NCBI GenBank assembly: GCA_013397455.1
Contig: VYZB01000292.1
Span: forward strand, 156,858-220,857
Length of the DNA: 64,000 nucleotides
From: Crotophaga sulcirostris
Taxonomy: Eukaryota > Chordata > Aves > Cuculiformes > Crotophagidae
Reading direction: 5' to 3'
Program-made: the position numbers and the translations under genes
Part shown: positions 24,099 through 35,927 of the stretch, in pieces
How the letters are laid out: every line of letters begins with the position of its first letter
Position numbering within the stretch: the stretch's first letter is position 1
Notes under the pieces: generated by a model
The model's input: only the letters and a program-made list of their open reading frames with translations
The model's database searches: none
What the model was told of the DNA's origin: nothing

Positions 24099-24558
24099 CT
24101 GCTGGAGCATCTTTAAAGGAGGACAATGAGGCTGGTGAAGGGTCTAGAGGACAGGGATTATGGAGAATAGCTGAGGCACCTGGGGTTGTTAAGCCTGGAG
24201 AAGGGGAGGCTGAGGGGAGACCTCATCACTCTCTACGACTGCCTGAAAGGAGGTTGTAGTGAGATGAGTATTGGTCACTTTTCCTGAGTAATAAGTGATA
24301 GGATGAGAGGAAATGGACCTGAGTTGCATCAGGGAAGGTTTAAACTGGTGTTAGGAAAAATTTCTTTACTGGCAGAGTGATGAAGCACTGGCAGAGACTG
24401 CCCAGGGCAGTGGTGAAGTCGCAATCCCTGGATGTGTTCAAAGAGTGTAGATGTGGTGCTTCGGGGCATTGTTTAGTCCGCATGGTGGTATTGTGTTTAT
24501 GGTTGGACTTGATGATCTTTGAGGTCTTTTCCAACTTTAATGATTTTATGATTCTATG
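24099..24558 (+). mobile_element. CR1 LINE 3' fragment (type B), about 460 bp
   Basis: This is one of the two longest CR1 copies here. It starts near GCTGCTGGAGCATCTTTAAA and continues GGCTGGTGAAGGGTCTAGAG, GGGTTGTTAAGCCTGGAGAA and GGGGAGACCTCATCACTCTC. It then runs through TGCCTGAAAGGAGGTTGTAG, AGGAAAAATTTCTTTACTGG, GTAGATGTGGTGCTTCGGGG, TTGGACTTGATGATCTTTGA and two terminal octamers (ATTTTATG, ATTCTATG). The 5' truncation is typical. It has no usable open frame, so it is a dead copy. Confidence 0.95.
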
Positions 24559-25683
24559 GGGACATCCTTTTAGCTCACATATGTAACCCCTGTCCCTCTC
24601 ATTTGTCTCAGTTTACCCCCTAGCCACAGCAATGTGTCCCTGGAAAGTGATAGCCCTAACAACCAACGGGGCAGCTAACACAGGATGCCATCAGATAAGG
24701 CAATAGCTGCTCCCCAGTTCCCCCTGTCCTCCTGTTTCAATGCTTTTCTCATTGTCTTCTCTGTGTTGATATCTGGCAATGAGTCCTCAGAACAGAGATC
24801 TGCTAACATGTTGGTGGGGGCACCCTGAGAGACCAACACCAGGACCATAATTAGAAATTAGTTAATTCAAGAATTTCTTCATTTAGTAAAGAAAAAAAAA
24901 ACCCAAACCAACAAAACCAATCTTGGACTTTTCATAGTGAGGCTTTGGCCTTCTCATTGGTACTTAATTAATCTTAAAGAAAATTAACCCAAAATTTAAA
25001 TTAATACATACCAATGTTTATGGGGAACTCAAATACTTTTACACCTACACAAGTGGAGGAATTAAATGAGGTCTCTGGCCTCAATTTAGCATAAACTGGC
25101 AGACACTGGGACAAATTCCGATGAGATACTCACAAAGAACTCCTCAAGGTATGTTTGCTGCAATCTCAAAGTTACTAGGAAGCAGATACAGAGCTGGTGG
25201 CTGGTGTCCCTTGTCTTGCACAAGAGTCGGAAGGTTCTTATGTGATCTTTAAGAAAGGGAGTTATGAGCAAGGAGAAGGAGCTAAAGGAACTCAGCCATG
25301 GCTGGAGGGACTAAAATCAGTTCTTCCAAAGCAGCTGCTTCTGTTCTAGTCTGAGAGAGTAGGATCCTTGCACACTCAAGTTCCCCAGACACTCATGAGA
25401 ACGAAGGAATCCACAGGCATGTGTGCAACGCTGGCAGCCTCCTGCCCGAGGAGCTGTGGTTTAACCGTACCTCAGTACATACTGGGGTGGAGCAGGCAGT
25501 GTTTCCTCATCCTGTTAAAGGATTATCATGCCGGGCTTTTATATTATTCTTAAAGAAAATGATGTTTTCACTTGAATGTGGTTGATCTCTGTGGTGCTTT
25601 TGGAGCAGTATCCTTCCAACCCTGGCTTTTACAAAACCAGCTACCAGCCATCCCATCTTCCCCTCATTCCCATCATGTTTATC

Positions 25684-25699
25684 TCTCCTCCTCCTCCTC
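25684..25699. repeat. (CTC)n short microsatellite
   Basis: CTCCTCCTCCTCCTC makes about five trinucleotide units. In one frame it gives a serine run in an otherwise unconvincing open frame. Confidence 0.75.
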
Positions 25700-26576
25700 A
25701 CAACATTCTGTTCAATCTCTTTTCTGGTTTACGCTCCACTCCTGTAAACAAACCTCCTCTGTATCCTGCTCCCTCAATGTGCTCTCAGGAGCAGATCCGC
25801 CCTCAGCTCTTTCCTGCTGCCCTGTCGATGCCCTCCCAGTGCCACATCATCCTTGGGGACAACAACAGCCTTGGGGCTGCCAAGTCACTTCATCTGGGAC
25901 AGGGGATTTCTAGTCTTTCCTCAGGCTCATGCCTAGGGCAGGGATTTTTAACTCATCAATCTGTAACCTCCTACCATTTTTCCAAGGCATCTACAGGTTC
26001 TTGTGCAGCCAATTCACATCTGCTGACAAAAATCATATTCTCCTTTGTTACTCTTCATGAACACCTTCCTGGTTATGCATGGGTTCCCTCAGCTTGTTGG
26101 GATTAAAATGTGATGAAATTTTCCAATGGGAATAAAATCCTTTTGTCAGCCCAGCTACTGGATGAGATCCTCAAGGGAACCTCCACAGACTCCATGAGCC
26201 CCCACAGACTCTGGAGGGACATCTCCACTGCAGATGGGGATAGCTTGCCTTCAGGTAACACTGATAAACACTGTTGATAACCATATAACAGATCAACACC
26301 ATCACCCTCTGACCACACTCCTTTTGGTACTCAAGCAAACATCTGAAGGTAGCTTGGGTGCCTCACACTCCCACTCTGTCTGCTGGGTAGACATCTGAAT
26401 CCCTTGGTAGGGAGGAGGGATGAGAAGGGAGACAAACAGACCCTGGGTTTTGTGGTGAGCAGTGGGGAGGGGGGACTTGGCAGCTCTTCGTAGCAGAGCA
26501 GGAAGTCTTAATACTCGGAGCCAGTTGACTAAGCTCACTGCTGACCTTCCATCACAGGCGCCAGTGCTCTCACACA

Positions 26577-26620
26577 GGGGAAAAAAACAGAAGGAGAGAA
26601 AGAAACAGAAGCTGAGAGAA
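26577..26620. repeat. Purine-rich low-complexity tract
   Basis: GGGGAAAAAAACAGAAGGAG continues into AGAAAGAAACAGAAGCTGAG. It is an A/G-rich stretch of about 44 bases. Confidence 0.65.
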
Positions 26621-29399
26621 ACCAGTGCAATCACCACAACACAGGGATGAAAGGGACACCATGGTCCAGTCATTTGATAATGATATCTATAAACACAGGG
26701 GGCAGCAGACTCACTTCCCTGATGTACCTCATAGATTCGATTGCTGTTCCTAAGGGTTAAGTTTCTACATATGCACCAAAACAAGGCAGTTGGATTTTCT
26801 CAGGAACTTTGTATGTTGAAGAAAAGTGGTTTTGAGTGTCCCCAGGGTCATATGTAAATCATGGGGTAGGTGTGTTGGGAAGTCTCAGCCCTGAGTCACT
26901 CAGACTGGTGACACGACCAGAGCTCACTACAGCTCCCTGACTCACATGCCCAGGATTCCTTCCTACGGAAACCAGAGCGTGGGAGGGGAGAAAACAGAAA
27001 TGGTGCATATCTCACATCTGGGAAGGGAGGAGAACGCCCTTAACACAAGAGTTGGGAAAAACTGAATATCACACAGTTTACCTAAACCCACCAGGGAGCT
27101 GCTGGGTGAGAAGTTCCCCTAAGAGTTCAAGTTCTTATAAATCTTGTCCTCTTCTAACATCCCAGGCAACAACAGAGGACAGAGAGAACAAGGATACCCT
27201 ACTCCACCATCTCCATGATTGAAGCCATCTCTTTGCATATACTTCACATATTATTTTCATTGCTAGAACTGAGTTCTCAAAATACACTCTGTCACCAAAT
27301 ATATCTCTTGTACCCCCTTTTTCCTGTGCAATTATATTTATACTAAGAGTTTAGCGCTTCATTTCCTCCCATCACAGAAATGCAGCCACCTCTAAAGAGG
27401 AACAAAGCAACCACTTAACAACGCAACAACTTCTACAGTGGGAAAACACATACAACTGCTGATGATGCCCATGAATGTTCTGAGACAACATGTGCAAGCA
27501 TGTGTAAGAGATAGCCCACAAGTTCCTCTGGTGAATCTTACGGTAGTCCCCAGCTACCCATCCCACCTGCCTGACAGAGCACCCTACCTGGTAGCAGGGT
27601 CAGCTGAGAGGAACATGCTTCCAAGCACACTACAGAGCCTGGGAAAGAGGGGGGAGAGTGTGGGCAGCACAGTTGTTTATGCGTAGAAATTCCATGTTTA
27701 GGACAATGTTAAGAGTCAGATGAAAATCATTAAGTTTGGTCACTTGAGTGCTTTTCAAATCCATGCCTGAGACATGAGTCTGAGGCAGCCCTGCTGCAGG
27801 ATGAATCATGTGGTGAGCATGCAAGGATCATATGTACAGAAGGACCCATATACCAGAACCAGCTGTGTAAGGTGTAAAATAGAAAAAAATGTGATTAAGG
27901 ACATGCTTAAGAATGTCACATGCAACACCAGCACTGTTACATTCCACATCATTTCTCCATGTACTATAACCAGGATGGTAAAACATGTACCCTCCAAAGT
28001 CAATAAGGGTTTTTTGGACGATGCCCAAGAATCTGTATGTTGGGCTCACTCCAGCAAAGCCGGAGAGAAATGACCAGATCACAGCCAAAGGTTGCATTGC
28101 CACAACAGTGGATAAGCATGGAGCCAGCCTGGGCAAGCTGGAGTGAGAGACATTGGTTTTATATTGCCAATATAGCCTCAGTGAGAACCGCTGCATTGCT
28201 GCTGCCTGTTGGATTAGATTATGTATGGAAAAAAGAGCCAGAATGGAAGCAGGGAGAATGAGGGAGAAATCACGCCCCATAATTTTAAGCCTCTAAAAGG
28301 TAGGGATTCAGTCCAAACTAATTGGTAAAGTTCACTTTTTATTCAACAGAGAAAGAAACTCCTTGCCAGAATAGAATTTCTCTCTTCTTAAATTAGGAGG
28401 GATACGTGTTCCTCCTTACTGTTCTCTCTTAACAAGAAAGAAAAACTAGACCATTAGTTTAGTCTGCATACTTTGCTCAGGAAGACGAAAATTAGGCAAG
28501 ATGAGTCCTACCCGAAGTGTTCAGTCCAGGCAAGTGTGACTTGTGAACAACAGAGCCAGGAGTACAACTTCACCTCTGCATGCCCTGTCTCACCGTCCTC
28601 TGTGTCTGCCACCTTTACACACGCTGATCATCATTCAACCTTTGAGAAACCAAGGTAACTCCTGGCACGAGGATGCCAGAAAGTGACAAATTCCAACTTG
28701 CAGGAAAAAAAGGCAGGAATTTTGGGAACACAGGCATGTGAGGCAGTTGGCAACAGTCAATTCACACAGCTCAGGCCAGTTGCATGAAGTGGTGAAAAAT
28801 TTCTCCTTAAGTTACCGTATTTCTGTTTCATATCTATTTTCAGATATTGAATTGTTCTTTATTTGTAAGTTGGGTGAACTAGTGGGACCTGGCTTTTCTC
28901 TCAAGGCAGCTGAACTCTTTTCCCAGTGTCGTCTCACTAATGGACACAAGAATGAATCCTTTCTCTCCTTCACCATCGTTTGCTCTCTGCTTCCCCAGGG
29001 CCCACAGACCTGCATTGAACCAAACTCAGCCATTCTGTGATGGAAAACAAAGACAACTGCCAACATGCAGGGATGCCATCAGCTCCTGAGTGCAAAGGAG
29101 GTGCCATTCACCTCCTCCGTGCCAGGTTACACCAACTCTGCTATCCATGACATCCCTGGCCTTGCTCAACAGCTTCAAGCAAACTGCACGGACTTGCACT
29201 GATACAATTAGGCTGCCTCAGTCCTGGAAAAGAAGAACCCATGAAATACACTGAATTCTTCCTCTTCCAAATGCTCACAGGTTCTTTCTTTTCCTCCTTC
29301 CTTCATTTCTATTTCTGTAATTATTTATCCCTTTCTTTTTTCTCCTCTTCCCCCGTTAATAGGGGAAAAACACAAGAAAGAAAACCCAGGCAGCCAAAA

Positions 29400-29660
29400 G
29401 CTCATTAACATACATGACCTTTCTGAAGAAAATTAATTCCAAATTCGCACATACCCGCTGTGTTGCTTGGTTTTGTCAAAACGGTGGCATCATTAGAGAG
29501 GAGAAGAGATGGCTCAAGGGGACGGGGTGTCTGCCACCTCAATGGAACTTGCACCGAGTTACTGAGTGCTGGCACAAATAAAGCAATGACATGGGCCATT
29601 CTGTCAGCTTTTCACATGAAATTAATCTTCGTTTCGTTGGCTGTGTAAATTTTTATCACC
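29400..29660. promoter_or_regulatory. Candidate conserved non-coding element
   Basis: This non-repetitive block has several homeodomain-type cores: CATTAACATACATGACC, GAAAATTAATTCC and GAAATTAATCTTCG. It lies directly before the stop-poor CpG cluster. Its texture is that of a vertebrate developmental enhancer; that is inference, not shown. Confidence 0.2.
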
Positions 29661-30407
29661 ATGGAGTGGGGGGTGATGAATATACCAAAGCATCCTGACA
29701 GCTATGGCCTGAAAACTCGAGATTGTCTCAGCATCTTAACCGCAGTGGTGCTGGAACAATTCTCCTTTCCTAATGTTCTCCCTGTGTGTGTGCACGCGTG
29801 CGTATGTGCGTTTCTGTCTGCACATGTGAGCGATTCGCTGACACTCTCTTTCGACTCGAATGTGCTGTGGCCTGGGAAATGCTTGGGGTTTGGATTTCCT
29901 GGCTTGAGGGCAATGGCAAACAAATTACTGCTTCTCTTTCACTCTCCCAGTCCCAATCCAAAAGCCAGTCTGGATCCCGGCATGCTTCACTGGGGCTGGC
30001 AGGACCTCTTAACTGATGATCCAAAAGAGCAGCTCTGCCTTCTCCCATGGCTCTGGAGCTTGTTGTTGCTGTTTTTAAGGTGTATGTCATGTTGCAATCC
30101 AGGTAAGGACGTGACATTGTTAGCTGCTAGCAAGGATGTGAGAATAACACACACCTCTGCAGTGCTGCCTGCCTGCTCCCTCTGCCCCAGACAGCTCAGA
30201 AACAAAGACATGCGCATTCCCAAACAGATGCACAGATACAAACACGCACTTGGGTTCAGCCCTCCCAGCTTTACACCCATGCCAACATGCAGAATAAGCA
30301 TGAAGCCACCCTCACTGTACATTGAGATCCACGCACAAACACAGCAATGTGAGAACTTGCAGACACCCCCAGGATCGCTGTTACTCTGCACTCTATACTT
30401 TATCTGA
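29661..30407 (+). other. Longest open frame of the window (248 codons), doubtful
   Basis: This frame is open for 248 codons. I recognise no domain. The translation is rich in Leu, Ser, Pro, Cys and His, with Cys/Val/His patches that come from the GT/GCGT repeat at 29782-29812. Two leucine-rich hydrophobic stretches, near residues 89-92 and 130-140, lack the flanking features of a true membrane protein. The same DNA is also unusually open on the minus strand (115 codons at 29770-30117, 134 codons at 29987-30391). That points to locally stop-poor composition rather than coding. A good donor-like CAG|GTAAGG sits at 30098. A lncRNA or lineage-specific exon remains possible. Confidence 0.12.
29782..29812. 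repeat. GT/GCGT simple repeat with CpG cluster
   Basis: TGTGTGTGTGCACGCGTGCG continues into TATGTGCG. It is an interrupted alternating purine-pyrimidine tract of the Z-DNA-forming type, leading into a CpG-rich patch (AGCGATTCGCTG, TTCGACTCGAATG) up to about 29860. Confidence 0.75.
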
Positions 30408-31180
30408 GAAAGATGAGAGACTTAAACCTTTAGATCCCTACAGAACAGCAACACAAATTCCATGAAGGAGCTTGTCCCTGAAGCAGTCTGATTGATAATG
30501 GCTAGAAACAAGATCACAGAGGGCTGTCTGAGATGAGTGACCAGGCCTCTGGCCACTATCGCACATGCTGCACTTGGCATCACTTGCCAGTCAAGGGCAT
30601 AAACTGCTCTTTTCAGAGCACGAGGGAGCTGGGCCAGACACAGCCACCCCCCGCACCCGAGCTGTCAGCCAGAGGCACTACGCTCAGTAGGAATTGGGTT
30701 GCTTTCACTTTTGGCTTCACCAGGAAAATCAGGACATTTTCCTTGAATGTAAAGCGCATTTCACTTCCCAAATGAGTCAGTGGCCCTTCTGTCCTAAATC
30801 GTACGCTTGTGAAGGCCTGCACAAACTGTACGATAAGAGAGGCATATCCCAACATGAACACAGCCTGCAATCCTGCCCATAAACATCTCCACAAGACTGG
30901 CTGAGTGGAAGGATGGACATACCAAACAGGTCCCTCTTCAAACGTACACGATGTCCTCATGCATGTGCCCACTGAAGGTGTATTTGTGAATATCATACAG
31001 AGACGGATATTCACATTCATGTATATCTGAAGATAGCTCATAAATAATTGTTATTGAAGTCTTAAAAATAAACATATGTGGAAACATATTATAGAGGTTG
31101 ACTGCTATTTTTAGTTAAGGTGTTATCAATCTTAAGCCATTCCATTAAATTCTGCCCTTTGGCAAATCTATAATTAGAAC
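30408..31180. other. Unique non-coding DNA
   Basis: No gene is supported. A 142-codon minus-strand open frame (30613-31041) has no recognisable motif. Confidence 0.55.
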
Positions 31181-31443
31181 CATACAATCATGGAATCTTA
31201 GAATCATTAAGGTTGGAAATGCTCATCCATTCCAACCATCAGACCAACACTACTGTGCCTACTATATCATGTCTCAAAGTGCAATGATTACATGTTTTTT
31301 GAACCCATCCAAGGATGGAGACTCCACCACTGCCCTGGGCAGCCTCTGCCAGTGCTTCACCACTCTTTCAGTACAGAAATTTTTCCTAATCTCCAAACAA
31401 AGACTCCCTTGGTACAACTTGAGGCCATATCCTCTAGTCCAGT
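31181..31443 (-). mobile_element. CR1 LINE 3' fragment (type B)
   Basis: The plus strand begins with decayed octamers (CATACAATCATGGAATCTTAG) and AATCATTAAGGTTGGAAATG, then TCCAACCATCAGACCAACAC and CATCCAAGGATGGAGACTCC. It continues ACCACTGCCCTGGGCAGCCT, TTTCAGTACAGAAATTTTTC, CTAATCTCC and GGTACAACTTGAGGCCATAT. This is a type B tail on the minus strand of about 260 bases. Parts of two open frames (31269-31727 plus, 31274-31525 minus) run over it and are artefacts. Confidence 0.93.
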
Positions 31444-32350
31444 TAGTACCAGAGTCTGGCTTCCCTGACAATGGGTCACAGCTAGCTAAAAAAAAAAATA
31501 TGTATATAAATACATACCCACACATATTGATGTCTGACAGCTTTCCCAGATCACCGTTCCATGAATCCCTAGTTAACCACCAGTATCACACATGCTCCTA
31601 CGCACTGGTGGCCCTTGCATCAAGTGGAGTAAAAACACCAAAGACATTTCAGGCTGCTGTGCTTACCTCATACATAGCAATCACATTTCTGTGCTTCATG
31701 CTTTTTGGGGACAGATGTGAGTTTTAAACCGTAAGCTTCTTCAGCAGCAGTAAAGAGCTCCTGAAGCAGTCATCTACTAAGCAGGCTGACTTACAGGCAA
31801 GGAAAGGAAAATTACAAATAAGAGGAGGGGCCAGGTCTTCAGCCACTCTCATGACCACTATCTCAAAAGCAGGAATTAAATGGGAAAGAATCCCTCTAAG
31901 AAACACCACACCAAAACTACCCCCTGCTCCAGTTTCTCTCCTGGTTTGAAACTGAACTGGCTATGACATTCACAAAGTCACATCACCTAATTCCCACCTT
32001 GCAGGTGGTCTGAGTTTACCACAGTTCATGTTACGTGAAATCATTGTCAGCAAAGGAATAGAACTTGACCCTGTGTGAATTTCTTAGTCTAATATTGTAG
32101 TTACCAGAGCACTGTATTATCCAGATTTGGGTTATTCCACAGAATTTGCAGAATTTGGTAAATGCTTTTGATTGCAAATAATGTGAAAAGGCTGAAAAAA
32201 GTCAAAGTTCCCTTTAGATTTGTTCTTAAAATGAAACCTTGCTGTTGTTTCTTCCATTTTCCTATTCACCTGAATGATGCTGCTCAGGATTCCTGTCTTC
32301 TTGAAGCTGAAAAATGTGTGAACACAGATTCTCCCAACTAGGATCTGAAA
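31444..32350. other. Unique non-coding DNA
   Basis: A poly-A run (31488-31498) with TATGTATATAAATACATA after it lies near the 5' side of the CR1 copy. I recognise nothing else. Confidence 0.6.
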
Positions 32351-32613
32351 ATCATAGAATCATAGAATGGTTTGGATTGGAAGGGACCTTAAAGCCCATC
32401 CAGTTTCAATTCCCCTGCCATGGGCAGGGAAACTTCCCACTGCATCAGGGTGCTCAAAGACCCATCCAACCTCGCCTTGAACGCCTCCAGGGATGGGGCA
32501 TCCATGACTTCTCAGGGCAACCTGTGCCAGGGCATCCCCAACCTCACAGGAAAATATTTCTTCCTAAGATCTCATGTAAATCCATCTCCTTTCATCTTAA
32601 AACTGTTCCCCCT
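32351..32613 (-). mobile_element. CR1 LINE 3' fragment (type A)
   Basis: It begins with two intact CATAGAAT octamers (32353-32368), then GGTTTGGATTGGAAGGGACC, TTAAAGCCCATCCAG and CCCTGCCATGGGCAGGGAAA. It continues CTGCATCAGGGTGCTCAAAG, CTTGAACGCCTCCAGGGATG, CAACCTGTGCCAGGGCATCC and TTTCTTCCTAAGATCTCATG. It is a well-preserved type A tail on the minus strand, 5'-truncated at about 260 bases. Its clean octamers suggest it is among the younger insertions in the window. Confidence 0.95.
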
Positions 32614-35600
32614 TGAATTTCTGCCTCTGCATGTATGTGTGAGTACAACAAAGGAAAAGTATTTGCGCATACGTAAGCAAGAGAATGTCTCTGCATACCT
32701 ACACATCAGTGAAATTGCTGCATGAGGGAATGTGTGTGTGTGCACACTTGTGAGCTCAGGAGAGGGAGAGTATGTTTCCAGTTGTGTGGAGTTCACAGAA
32801 AAGACCTCCGCACTAAGCTGTACTAACGGAGCATCCTTCTCTCTCTTGCCAGCTCTTTGTGGCTTGTTGAAGCAATGTAGTTTTTGAGGGGGGGAAGTCT
32901 TATATCTTGAGACAAACCACATACCTCCAGGGTGTGCATCCAGCCTGGAAGAGAGTGGAAGTGAGACAAGAGAACAGTCCAAGTCTCTCTGAGGTGTCAT
33001 TGTGCACACGCTGAATGCAATGACTCAGTCCCATCGGAAGCGATGGGGTGAGAAGAGAGAGAGCGAGCTTCCTTGAGAGGGCTTCAGAAATAGAAACAGG
33101 ACAATCCAAACACGCTTCCACTTGAAGTCAATCCTCATGTACATTCCCAAATCCTAATCCTCTAATATGAGCATAGTTGGAAAAAGTGTTCAAAGCCATG
33201 CATATACAGGAACACGAGGCACAGTATTGAAGCATGTATCAGAATACGCATGTAAAATAACATTGAGTGTCCTTAGCCTAAATAGTCATCAAAAGAGGTT
33301 CTGGTTAATGCTGGTGATGCTTTAATAACCATCTTGCCAACCTGGGTAGGAGCAGAAAAGCAGCACACCCGAATTCCACAGAGATGAATCACCGAGTAAT
33401 CTGGGGACCCTGGTCACGCTGAGGTGACTGAGAATTGAAACAGACTGTGGAAGAGCAGAAAGGTGCATTGTGAGAGGAGGGAGAAACACAGGGAACTGCA
33501 GTGTGTTCAGCATCATGCATCATGATTGCACCTGCAACGCATAGTAACATGAGAGGGTAAAAATCCCATCCTAAACCTCCAGCTCCAGAGGAATTCCCGT
33601 CAGAGGAATTTGAATTTCAGCTCTGACTTGACCGAGGTTGCTTCTGAATGAGGAGGTTTACCAGGCTGCTCTGGGAACCTTGCTGAAGTTCTGGGTTGTT
33701 GCAGTTCATCTGCTGGGTTATGATCAGTGAGCTGTGTACACAAGCCAGGGAGCTGTACACCCAACTCATTTCATCTGATAGGATCGGTTAGGAGGAATTT
33801 GTAAGTAGGTGATCAGAATAAATGATTTACCAGGGCACTAAAAGATCAAGGCAGTCATTTCAAAAGCATCTCAGAGCATCTAAAGCCTAAAGTGTTATGG
33901 TACTTTTAGATCCACCCTCAGGCTGTCAACCTTGCTCCAGTTTCTTGGACTAAGTAGTTGTCCTGCTCCTCATTAGCCAAAAAGTAGAAAACCTGTTTCA
34001 AAAGTTCCTTGCACACTCACTCCCTCAAGGAAACAGGCATGTGATAATGAGAATACAGAGCCGTAAGAAGTATAAAATTCCTAATTCATATTTTAAATGA
34101 GATCCCCTTCTGCAGTTCCAGTCGTATGAAACGAATAAGAGAGAGAAAACTTTTGAAAATGTCTTTTCAATAACAACTCAAATTCTCACTCCAGATTTTA
34201 CTCTAATTCAACAGAAGGTTATTCACCTTGATTCACACTTCAGTCCTTTTTGATATTTTCTTTAACTCATGGCTTTTTTTTTGGAAATGTGGTTCTAACC
34301 AAAACCATCTAGTTTCCTCTAATGAACATGAACCTTTGGGCTAATGGGCGGTAACTGGGCCATGCCACCACATTAGTACCAGTATAGATTGTTTCATCCT
34401 TAAGCATTGTGAACAGTTGCCAGCTCCATAAGAAGTCCCACCAAGTTAGAAACATGATGCTCCTAAGACGGTTGTAAGCAAAGGGGAACGAATTCTGTAC
34501 GTTAGGTTTTAAATCCCACTTCTAAATGTTAAGCCATTACTGGTGGATGGAAAATGGCTGCTTCCAATGGCAAGAAGGTTGTATGGCACTCATAAAACAG
34601 CACGTGGCCAGTCACTAGAGGGGGCCAGAAAGCCACCTTGTAACCACAGGGGCTGGAAAATCAATTTAAGGACAATGACTTGGCTTTTACTCTCCAAGTA
34701 GTCCATCAAGATGAGTAAGGCAGACTCCACTGCCTTTGCTTACAACGGATGCCTTTTATTCCATGTATAATTCCATTTAAATGAATGGACATCTTCAAGA
34801 AGAGCACCAGCCCCATGAGTAAATGTGACACAATCTAGCCTTTAAATAGCACTACCCTTTTGATGACCTTCCACAATAATAAAATTAAGTCTAGAAAGAC
34901 CCTCAGGGTAAAATCAAACTGGATTTGTCAAAATGAGTCAGAAAGAACATAGGACGTAGCCAATTTAAGTTGGAAACGTCTCCAAAGAGGAAAAAGTTGG
35001 AGGTCATGAAGGAAACACAAGAATGACAGAAGCCAACAGGATTCTGTGATGATGTGGGAGGGCATCTCATCACTCCCTTAGGGTCCAAGAAATGTATTTT
35101 TTGGTTTTACAGTTGCACTGAGAAGCTTCAACCTGGCATAGAGTCTGGGCACAGCCAATACAATCACAGTAAGAATGTGGCAAATTGAAGACTTGATAAG
35201 CCAAGCACACAGAAGATGGACGAGTTAACAACTGCACCAAAGGGATAAGTGGCCATGCCAGGAAAGAGATTAGCTTTTTGAAAGGCACACTGGTGCTGGT
35301 GGGAACTTGCGATGTAGATGCATTGCAGGATACAGCCAGTATCCAGTTCAGTTCTGGTTGCAATGAGTTCTCATTTCTATTAACTCTGTTGGGCATCACC
35401 ACATTAACATATCTGACAGTGTCTTCTCCTGCTGGCACTCAATGGATCAGCATTGAACTTCTACTTTTTGCCTACTGAATGCATGGCCACGGTCTCTGCC
35501 TTTTAAATCATTATTCTTGGCAAGTTGATGCCAAATCAGCAATTTTCTCAGCTGATTTTCTTTGTTGACTGCCACCAACAGCATGTACCCCAGAGAAAAT

Positions 35601-35841
35601 AACTACCTTGAGACCCACAAACCTTCTGACTGAGCTCTGTTTACGCACAGATATCCCCAGGCATGCTGGAGGGAAGAAGGGACATTCTGGCTACATTAAA
35701 GTCTGTGAGGGTTTTCGTCCTCAACTGTAAAGATTTTTACCCTTTGGTCCACACAGACACGGGACATTCCAGAAGAATTTCTAAAGGCTTTTTGAAAGCT
35801 GACCAACACAGTCAAGTTTTTTATGAGAAAATGCAAGTTTC
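32614..35841. other. Unique non-coding DNA
   Basis: No gene is supported. It holds a (TG)n tract at 32730-32746. A 145-codon (32572-33009) and a 122-codon (35070-35438) minus-strand open frame have no recognisable domain; the former begins in the CR1 tail. Confidence 0.55.
32730..32746. repeat. (TG)n microsatellite
   Basis: ATGTGTGTGTGTGCACAC is a short pure dinucleotide run, likely polymorphic. Confidence 0.75.
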
Positions 35842-35927
35842 CTATAGAATAAAATCATAGAAACATAAAGGATGGAAAAGACCTCTAAGACCATCAAGTC
35901 CAACCATCAGCCCACCAACCAACATGA
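35842..35927 (-). mobile_element. CR1 LINE 3'-terminal scrap (type B)
   Basis: CTATAGAATAAAATCATAG, then AAGGATGGAAAAGACCTCTA, AGACCATCAAGTCCAACCAT and CAGCCCACCAACCAACATG form the last 85 bases or so of a type B CR1 on the minus strand. It is a very short insertion or what is left of a longer one. Confidence 0.9.

Larger units (their letters stand above)
24559..29399. other. Unique non-coding DNA
   Basis: There is no supported gene or dispersed repeat. A (CTC)n tract lies at 25684-25699 and a purine tract at 26577-26620. The longest open frames (176 codons at 25576-26106 plus; 160 codons at 26302-26784 minus; 150 codons at 27828-28280 minus) are low in domain character and overlap frames on the other strand. 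Confidence 0.55.

Noticed and set aside
24750..24800. TCTGGCAATGAGTCC, resembling an internal block of reptile-type CR1
   Set aside because: A single 15-base block with no collinear partners.
25576..26106. 176-codon plus-strand open frame
   Set aside because: No domain, low-complexity Ser/Pro/His composition partly from a CTC repeat, and a competing 113-codon frame on the same strand. Frames of this length are expected by chance in 64 kb.
26302..26784. 160-codon minus-strand open frame with a Phe/Cys/Leu-rich stretch
   Set aside because: The apparent hydrophobic segment is the complement of a purine-rich tract. No family resemblance.
31269..31727. 152-codon plus-strand open frame
   Set aside because: Its first third is antisense CR1 sequence and the rest shows no domain.
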